Shown one piece after another: positions 55,758-64,000 of a DNA stretch of 64,000 nucleotides (position 1 is its first letter; the number at the start of each line of letters is the position of its first letter). The position numbers and the translations under genes are program-made. Origin of the DNA: Aporrectodea caliginosa. Its lineage: Eukaryota; Annelida; Clitellata; Crassiclitellata; Lumbricidae. The notes below the pieces were generated by a model. That model was not told the DNA's origin and ran no database searches. It was given only the letters and a program-made list of their open reading frames with translations. The stretch covers positions 763,501 to 827,500 of the forward strand of contig JACEVL010000155.1 in NCBI GenBank assembly GCA_020284085.1. Reading direction: 5' to 3'.

Positions 55758-57603
55758 GAATCAACAGATTAATGTCCTGGGCATTGCGTGGAACAGATGA
55801 CATTTAATTTAGCCTACGATGAATCGATGATTCAAACTACTGTCGGTCTGCGATTGAAATTTCAGAAGTGAGACGAAATTTCCAAACTACTACTATTCCT
55901 TTATTTAAAAAACTCGTTGACACAAACGCAACAAGATCATGATCGAGTTAGCGTCCGCGACTGAAAATGTTTGACCTCACTTAACAAAAAGTCTGCACAA
56001 TGGAAATTAACGAATAAGAGTAGGCCTAATCTAGATTGTCAATAAGTAATCTAAACGGCTTGTAGTTTTTGAGAGCTGCTAAAATCTTTACAAAGTTGCG
56101 AAATTGCGTAATGCTAGTTACGCGCCCGGCTGCGCGGTTCTTGTTCATGTTTTTTTTATTTTGTTCCAAAGTTGTTCATGCTGCTGCTGCCCCGACTGTA
56201 AACAGTCTAGTCTGTAAACTGGTCTACCATTAGTCCGCTTTTTCAGACGGAATGCGCGGAACTTTTCAGCTATTAAAAATAATCTAAATTAAATTGTAAT
56301 GAAATTTTTTCGCATAAATATGCTCCTACGGTTCACTGATAACCTCATAACTGTTCTGAATTTGTTAGTTCCGGAACCTGTTTTTGGAAAAAGCTCTGCT
56401 ATTAGTGCGGCAGTACTGCGTCTACTGGCAGTGAGATCATACGCTGAATGATGATGTCAGCGGCGCTGTAGATATTGAGGCGACGGCCCAACAGTAGACT
56501 GCTGCTAATGCTGCTGTGCTTCAGCCGGACATTGCACGTGTTGACAACTTCCTAATACCTATAACACGTAGCGTGTTCGAATGCGTTCAGTCGGCATTTG
56601 AGGCTAGCGGACACCAATTAATTTAGTATCATCGCTTAAAAATGATACCTTAGTGAATGACTGCCAAGTTATGTACCTAGTGATGTGGTATACATTGTCA
56701 TTGAGAACAAACGAGCAAAACGCTGAACCCTAAGGGACACCATGCATTAGAAAAGCCTGTACTGGAGCCTGGAGGCACAGCCCAGTGCCACTTACATTTA
56801 CTCAAGTTTAGTAGGCCTTACTTGTCAAATGCTATTTTATACAATGGGTGGAAATAGGAAATTATGCACAGGCCCATTTAATTACAAACAGAAAGACTAC
56901 AAATTTATTGCATACTTGCAGATGAAAAACAGATTTATTTAAAAATTACAAACTTTCAAAACATTACAGACATCTCTAAACAAGTAAGACTACCTTGAAA
57001 CTTACTGTGATGCAACAAAAAGGAGAACAGAACAATCAAGTCTACACACGAAGTAGTACAATGAACCAGCATGTAAAACGGACAAGGACATGTAACAAAC
57101 CAGCCAACATGCAACAGTAATCGAGGACAGTTTTGCAAAACACAAACCGAGCTACACTGTTTATGCAATCCAGAACTGTTAACATATTTCCGAATGTCAT
57201 GTCCACTAACTTTAGGCAACAGACTGTATGAACACCATAATTCCCCTATACGTAAGACACTTAATGGAATTATGCAATCAGTTCATAGCCAGAAAACTAC
57301 ATTCAGCATACAAAAGTAGCACCTCCCCAGAAAGTGTGAAACCTTGTCCAAAGACCTCCCAACATCGATTTGATAGAAACTGTAAAACACCTGTCCACTA
57401 GTTTTGCCAAGCACCTAGAGAAAGGTGCTAAACCAGTTAGGTGCAACACAGTTCACATGTACACACATGCAGCAAGAAATGGCAGACAAGTAAATGTTAC
57501 GAGCATATACCAATTTCCATGGAGACGAATTCCTTTATATTGCAGATCAGTAAGTTAGAAAATGTACGCAGTTGATCTCTGCTATAACGGTCATTATTCC
57601 TAC
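55758..57603. other. Intergenic region and HSPD1 3' UTR
   Basis: No gene recognised. A minus-strand retroposon tail (CTACTACTATTCCTTTATTT) is at 55888-55915; the same phrase occurs at 39399. Reading leftward from the HSPD1 stop, TTTATT at 56934-56939 and 56904-56909 are AATAAA on the minus strand and are candidate HSPD1 polyadenylation signals, which would give a 3' UTR of about 650 bp. Confidence 0.55.
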
Positions 57604-60600
57604 TTAATAACCCATTCCTCCTCCCATTCCTCCTCCCATTCCTGCAGCTGCACCTTTCTCTTCCTTGGGCAGGTCTACCACAACGGCTTCGGCAGTTGAC
57701 AACAGCGAAGCAACACTTGCAGCATCGACCAACGCAGTTCGAACCACCTGCAACATCAGAACACAACCAAGGCATCAGTTCCAGTTATTTCACACCGTCT
57801 TCTGAACAAACAGTCCGGTATTGTAAGGCCTGTACTGTAACAAACTAGTTTCTGACTATCGTTTACTCAAAGTTTATTATTCTTCTACATACAGATCAGA
57901 GATGGGTAACTAATCGATTAGATGCTAATCAATTAGCTAATCGATTAGACAAACAGCTAATTCTAATTCTAATCGATTAGCTGTCATCTGAAGCTAATTC
58001 TAATTCTAATTGATTAGCAATTGCAGCTAATTGCTAATCGAAAATCGATTAGCTGATCGATTAGCTGTCTGAAAATTAAGCGTTCATTAAGAATGAGTTT
58101 AGTAATATTGAGTTTGAAGAATATACTTACTTACTTACTTATCTGAAGGCTGTTTCAAACTTTAATTATCTGGTCATGGCTCTATGTCCATTCTGCTCAT
58201 GTAACACTGAATAATTTTCACGTTTTCATGTTCTTCGTCTCAGCTGCCATGGAACTTGTATTTAGTTCTGCTGGCTACGTCGTAAACGCTAGGCGCAATA
58301 GGCTAAGTGATGCACTGATTCAAGATATGATAATTGCAAAATGCAATAGTGAGCTTATGCAGTAGCAATGTCAATAACTGCAGCATGTATTGACCGATGT
58401 GGTGTTGCCTGCCGGTATGTGGACTGTTCTCACATATAGCAGTTGTGCAGCATTAGGTACTGTAATAAGCTACAGATTTAGGCATTGTAATAGGCTGCAG
58501 CTTTCTGTATTTTAATAGGCTACAGCAACTGGCTGTATTAACTTGTTGTGCTTTGATTAAAATTTGACAAATTCATGAAGGAAATGATTATATACACTGT
58601 ATCAAACTATCGATATCTAATTCTAATTGCTAATCGATTAGCTGCTGATAATTCTAATTCTAATCGATTAGCTAGAAGCTTTTGCTAATTCTAATTCTAA
58701 TCGATTAGCAAATTTGAGGAGCTAATTCTAATTCTAATCGATTAGCAATTCTAGCTAATCGTACCCATCTCTGATACAGATAAACAATCCATAGCATAAA
58801 CACACAAAGTGAGAACAAAATCTTGACAATTGTAGAAATGCCAAAAAACAATAGAAAACATCTAAATTCTAACCTTTGTTGGATCAATGATTCCTGACTT
58901 CATCATATCGACGTACTGTCCATTGAGTGCATCGTATCCCACTTCCTGCTTCTCTGACATAACCCTCGTAACAACATCCTGTGCGTCGACACCTGCATTC
59001 GAGGCAATTGTGTAGCATGGTATCCGCAGAGCTTTGCGAACAATATCACCGCCTACATTCAACACAACAAGACGGTACCTAGTCAACAATAATTTCAACA
59101 ATCAAGTGGTACAACTAGTGGCTAAAAAGCGAATTTAGATCAGAATACTACACAATGAAGTGTTAATTTGATATAACGCATATTATATATATATATACAT
59201 TAAAAATTAAAGTAGTGCATTATTTACTATTTCCATTCGATTTTAAAAACTATTCGGCCGAATATCAATAAACTATTCGATACAAAGCGAATCAAATACG
59301 AATATTCCGTACAGCTCTAGTATTAACAGGTTCAAGTGCACATATTCTAATAACTTTAACGACGAGCTGCACTGGTTTCGCAGTCATCTTCAATACACTC
59401 TCATCGTTAAAGTGTTAAACATGAAGTTGCAGACTCACCCATCTTCTGGTCGTTGTTCTCATACTTCAGGCCATCCAATGCTGGCAGGCATCGAATAAGA
59501 GCTACACCACCTCCTGGAACAATACCTTCCTCTACAGCAGCTCGTGTTGCGTTCAGGGCATCTGTGTAGCGATCTTTCTTCTCACCAACTTCAACCTCAC
59601 TTGAACCTCCAACCTAAGAACAGTCAAAGACTTCTAAGAAGCTGTTCCAAGTTCTGGTAGCCATTTTGGGTACTTATTCAGTTTCAAACTTAAAGAAAAC
59701 TCATTAGAAAGCTCTGTTTGGAAGCTCCATCAAGAAGTGCCTTTGAAGCCATTGTCATTGGTTTATTTCTATAGAACTAATTGTAGAAACCATGCCCCTG
59801 ACTGGGGTATATCAGAATTTGTGTTATAATGAAACATGCTATGACAAGTGCCTTATGTACGCCTAGGATTTTTGCTACATTTGCAACATGTTCAGTATGA
59901 TCCACCATGGCAACTTCAACATAAGAACACAGTTCATTTTAATCCACCATAAATCTCTAATCCAAGTATTACTGAAGCTCTAAAACTTTGAGTCACACCT
60001 TGATAACTGCAACTCCAGCCGACAGCTTGGCCAATCTCTCGGAAAGCTTTTCCTTTTCATAGTCGGATGTTGTTCCTTCAATTTCTTCACGAAGCTCAGC
60101 CACACGCTTCTCAATATCCGACTTTTCTCCTCTGCCCTGGAAACAGTTGTACAAGAACTTATCTTAATAAAACTATATCTAACAAGCTGTCTGAACTTTC
60201 TATCATAAACATTAGAAGTTACAGTAACTTTTTTTTACCAATTTCTGCAATATGTTCACAATACTTTTGGTCATTGAACATCATTGCTAGTGTCTCATCT
60301 TAGTCATCTATAACTCTGAACAAGCTTCACAATGTATAATGTGCAACTTTCCTTCTGTTTAGCAATAAAGTGGATGCAATGTTATCCTTTAACATGCCAA
60401 AATGTTTATTTCATCTCTCCTATTTATAAATCTTTATGATGGTGCTATCCTGGGCCAATGCATGAGAGAAAAGAATGACCAATGATATAAAAAAACATAT
60501 AAAAAACCCAAACAAACTCTCCAAAACAGGCATTCACAACTAATTTTTTAATGCCATTCTACATTCTTCAACTTTTACCAGTAGACAAGTAGGAAAATTC

Positions 60601-62698
60601 ACCTTCATTAAAAGACAGTCATCTTTCGTTATTGTTATTTCACCCACTTTACCAAGATCCTGAGTCTGAACTTCTTCGACATTGTACATGTCAGCCTCAT
60701 CACCAAACACCTTCAGTGAAACAAAATAAATACACTAAGCTTTACTACTGCTAACCACAATCATAATATATCATCTTATAAAATACATATCATTACAGTT
60801 TCAAATGCAACATGAGCAAATAACAAAAGATCATCAGCATACAATAAAGCGTAATATGACAGCTGCATAGTGTAATAAATCAGTAGCAGAGAAATAAGAA
60901 AGACATTCAATATAAGAACTAAAATTTTTTGAAGCCTTACCCACATTTATTAATGTGAAATGAACAGAATTTTTTGGACTCTACCATGCAACTTGACACT
61001 TATTTAATTACAATGTACGTATCTAATCGATCGCTTCTTGCACAACTAATACCAAGGTCTTCCACTAACTGTATTACTGAAAACAGATTTTTATTAGTCG
61101 CACCCATTAAGATCTGATGGATAGCAATGTTCTTGAAAGGTGAAACATAAATAGCTTACTACATACAAACTCTACTCGGCGTGGACTGGGTGCACTTCGA
61201 ATTAAGCATCATTAAAAGTAATGACACAAAATGCTTTGAATAATGAGGCCTAAGCTTAAATCGTCAATGGCACTCACCACTCCTCCAGTGGCAATTGCCA
61301 TATCTCGCAGAGTATTCTTCCTGTTGTCACCAAAGCCTGGAGCTTTCACGGCACAGACCTGAAGACCAACCTTGAGCCTGTACAGCATTTGACATAACAT
61401 TATTAACATCATTTTAAACATCTACATAATTCTAGCACCACTCTATAAATCTTAAAGCATACTGTTTTACAGTTACATTACACATAGATCTCAGTTAAAA
61501 GAACTGGTGAAAATGTTTCTCATACTGAAGTGAATACTACAACTAGCGTCTAATATCAGACATCAAAATTTGTCGTCAGGCTCAAGTCTAAAGTATTAGA
61601 TAAACGCGGAGGAAGTACATTATCTGGTGTCGTATACATTCTTAAACTGATATGAGGAAAAGTTCAGCCGGCTGATTGAAGAAAGGTCAGACCTGTTCAA
61701 GACAAGTGCAGAGAGAGCCTCTCCCTCTACATCTTCAGCAATTATCACCAACGGCTTTCTTTCTTTATTGGCCAACTCCAGAGCTGGAATTATCGATTGG
61801 ATCGTAGAGATTTTCTTCTCACTGAACAGAACGAAGGCATCCTGAAACTCGCATTTAGCACCTGGCAAAACAGAAACAGGCAATTTAGATACCGTTATTC
61901 AGACCTTCAGTTAATTAGCCCTATTTATCATTACAGATGCTTATGTCGGCTAGTGCTTCATAGGATTTTTATTTCCAGTTTAAGTATTGTTTTAGTTTTA
62001 TAGCAATGTTAAGACTATAACCTGTTGAAAACAGGTTGCCACATGAAGACAGTGCTGACAGTATTATGAATGTCTTAGCTCAATCATAGGACACCAATCA
62101 TTAAGGTTCTTAGTTTTCTACAGCACAATTTTGGTAAAGGTTATCACTCAGTAGCAATTTCAACAATAAACCTACATGTATGTCCTATATTCACAATTCC
62201 ACTGTGCAGTTAATCATCTACTTGAAACACAACAGAAGCACAAAAACCAATGATCTGCCATACCCTTTGATGAATTGATGAAGTATGGAGAAATGTAACC
62301 ACGATCAAACTTCATTCCTTCAATCACCTCCAGCTCATCTTTCATTGTTTTCCCATCCTAACGATCAAAGCACAAAAGTTATCGATTTTTAAATAATGGA
62401 TCCCATCTACTGGCAAAAGAATAAACACAGCCAGTACATGTTACAAACATTTATTTTCTTGCAGTTAGCAATGGTTGTTTTTTATCTTAATGATACCCGA
62501 GTAGAACTATATTCTATTAACTCAACATATCAAGTTCTATTACCAAGAAAGAACGAAAAGTCGGCAGTTACATTTAGTAAGCATCAGACAAAGAGAACCC
62601 ACTTTGACTGTAATTGTTCCATCTTTGCCAACTTTCTTCATTGCATCAGAAATTATGTTTCCGATTGACTTGTCTCCATTTGAAGAAATTGTAGCAAC
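57604..62698 (-). CDS. HSPD1: Mitochondrial 60-kDa heat shock protein (3' part)
   Basis: Nine exons, 5' to 3': 62698-62603, 62357-62264, 61861-61693, 61377-61278, 60710-60603, 60136-59999, 59613-59439, 59052-58874, 57747-57604 (stop 57606-57604); 1203 nt, 400 aa. HSP60 is the mitochondrial group I chaperonin that folds matrix proteins in a double ring with HSP10 using ATP. Visible blocks: [114 protein letters not shown] (with the Asp that matches GroEL D398), [10 protein letters not shown], and the C-terminal [12 protein letters not shown] tail. Every junction is GT-AG with matching phase. Human HSP60 is 573 aa, so about 170 N-terminal residues, including the transit peptide, lie beyond the right edge. 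The gene is convergent with RPLP1. The intron 57748-58873 contains a hAT element. Confidence 0.97.
57897..58773 (+). mobile_element. hAT element with TAATCGATTAG repeats and hATC relic
   Basis: Terminal inverted repeat CAGAGATGGGTAACTAATCG / CTAATCGTACCCATCTCTG, flanked by the exact 8-bp duplication ATACAGAT (57889-57896 and 58774-58781). Both subterminal parts iterate CTAATTCTAATCGATTAG words. At about 58245-58365 the plus strand encodes [20 protein letters not shown] and [18 protein letters not shown], a clear hAT C-terminal dimerisation domain. It lies in an HSPD1 intron, antisense to the gene. Confidence 0.92.
59220..59325. repeat. Remnant of an ATTCG-word repeat element
   Basis: CTATTCGGCCGAATATC and ATACGAATATTCCGTACAGC form a short self-complementary patch, similar in style to the ends of the word-repeat hAT elements. 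Too short to define ends. It lies in an HSPD1 intron. Confidence 0.45.
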
Positions 62699-63189
62699 CT
62701 GTCAAATATATGTTCACAATAACACTTCACAGCAAATAATAATAATAATAGTAATCTTCGTTTATTATTTTAAAATGACACACAGCAGTATGATTACAAT
62801 ACACAGATTTAACCATAACCTGCACAACATATGTTAAGTTCCCACCAACAGAAGAATCTATAGATATTCCATGTTCCAGCAGAATCACAAGGACCAAACA
62901 CATGAGCCAAAGAATCTACCAATCATACACAACTAGAAAAAGGGTGGCAAATTTCAACAAAATATAAAAAAGAAAATAAATTAAATGTTTTGTTCGTACT
63001 TCGTGTAGAGTTTATGATGCCCTACCGCAAGAAATGAAACAGAAATATGAGTGTTTCACTTACTCTATACTCATAGTTTTATAATTTACATTTTACAGTT
63101 GATACCCATCATGGGCAAGGCTAAGAAGAAAACATACATGCTTATCTGGAGCAGAGTATAGGAAAAAAGGCAGCACTTTTGTCCTTGCC

Positions 63190-63870
63190 TGTAGCACAAA
63201 ACTGTCAAAGGCCGCTGCTGCACCCTGTCCCGTAGCGGGTTATTTATCGGGTCTCTGCCTTGGTGTGGCGTTGCCTTGTGGGTGTGGCACTGGCATATTT
63301 GCAGGAGCTTTTATGGTTCTGCGCGTGGTGCCCAGTGTCCTTGCCACCACATTTTATTCCAACCTCAAGACTGTTCTCTTTAGCGGGGTGGAGTCGGGAG
63401 CAATGTTCCCTCTAATTTCTTGGAGTCTGTGTGCGCATAAGATATCTTTTGTGCAACATTTTTACAGGGAGAGTAAAATTCTGTGCGCATTGCGGATTAT
63501 CAACGTTACCGTTACTCACTGGTTTAGGCCTATATGTAGGCCTACGTTGCTTACAATTTGAGCATTTGTTTAAAATATAACAGAGTGTGGAGTTAAGAAA
63601 TTTAACATGTTTTACCTGTAAAAAATGTATTAGTAAAGCATGAGTGTCTCAGATATATAATATAAACCCAAGGACCAATATACAATATATAGAATCCTTG
63701 ATATAAACCTTTACAAACTTTTTTGGTGTGTGCGCTCCATGTTTTCTTGTGTGCGCTCGTCTAACAACCTCTGTGCACGCGCACATGCGCACAGCTTAGA
63801 GGGAACATTGGTCGGGAGTAGATGACCTTGAAGGGGTGCTATATGAATCTCCGATATGAATATTAATTTG
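63190..63870 (+). mobile_element. LINE/SINE 3' end interrupted by a MITE
   Basis: AACCTCAAGACTGTTCTCTT leads into TAGCGGGGTGGAGTCGGGAG, then after the insertion GTCGGGAGTAGATGACCTTG and GGGGTGCTATATGAAT. The same text, uninterrupted, occurs at 51150-51235 (AACCTCAAGACTGTTTGTTT, GGGACAGGAGTATCTTGAAG). Confidence 0.72.
63401..63810. mobile_element. hAT MITE (410 bp)
   Basis: Terminal inverted repeat CAATGTTCCCTCTAA / TTAGAGGGAACATTG, flanked by the exact 8-bp duplication GTCGGGAG (63393-63400 and 63811-63818). GTGTGCGCA/TGCGCACA words are near both ends. No coding sequence. Confidence 0.92.
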
Positions 63871-64000
63871 TTATTACAACTACAACTGCACACACCAGCC
63901 GACTACCGTAGTTTCATGTCTAGGAAGCATTCCATCAGAAGTGCAGTAGAAAGCATTTACCAGTTTTTAAGTTTTAGGGATTAAAATATTACCTAGGTCT

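Larger units (their letters stand above)
62699..64000. other. HSPD1 upstream intron to the window edge
   Basis: I find no further HSPD1 exon here, so the intron 5' of the first visible exon runs past 64000. It contains a LINE/SINE tail (about 63190-63870) and the hAT MITE at 63401-63810. Confidence 0.6.

Overview
This is a 64-kb piece of a TE-rich, intron-rich animal nuclear genome. Evidence for this is the GT-AG introns, CHMP2B, mitochondrial HSP60 and ribosomal P1 with animal-type sequences, and CR1/RTE-like LINEs, tRNA-derived SINEs and dozens of hAT-type relics. The frequent AGGCCTA and TACATGTA words, the Mab-21 protein and the ARM-TIR-SAM protein point to a marine invertebrate (echinoderm/hemichordate/lancelet or lophotrochozoan type). 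I cannot place it more closely from sequence alone.

Layout. 0-4 kb holds a long (GTAT)n tract, AT-rich repeat and a broken LINE. 4.2-20.4 kb holds two co-oriented minus-strand genes of innate-immunity families: a Mab-21/cGAS-like nucleotidyltransferase (main exon 4152-6206) and, 3.4 kb further on, a complete seven-exon ARM-TIR-SAM gene (9606-20391) that I could join in frame to 604 residues. 20.4-28.4 kb is transposon territory. 28.5-36.6 kb is CHMP2B (ESCRT-III, plus strand, eight exons, 212 aa). 37-41.3 kb is SINEs, foldback elements and LINEs. 41.5-51.7 kb is RPLP1 (plus strand, four exons, 115 aa) with a 7.5-kb first intron full of repeats. 51.8-57.6 kb is nested hAT/LINE debris and a large pyrimidine-rich minisatellite. 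57.6-62.7 kb is the 3' part of HSPD1 (minus strand, nine exons, about 400 codons); its 5' exons lie beyond the right edge.

Three genes (CHMP2B, RPLP1, HSPD1) are housekeeping genes with no functional link to one another; RPLP1 and HSPD1 are convergent. The Mab-21/cGAS-like gene and the TIR gene are the noteworthy pair: one family can make nucleotide second messengers and the other can cleave NAD+, and bacterial CBASS operons join the same kinds of activity. Any functional link here is inference.

The mobile-element record is unusually readable. Many elements have target-site duplications that can be read by eye, several are nested, and some insertion sites can be checked against an uninterrupted paralogous repeat in the same window. 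Three foldback elements (10711-11443, 32788-33533, 38696-39300) share one architecture, inverted terminal arrays of 14-17-bp units and 9-10-bp target duplications, but carry different unit sequences. All transposon-derived coding stretches are broken by stops or frameshifts.
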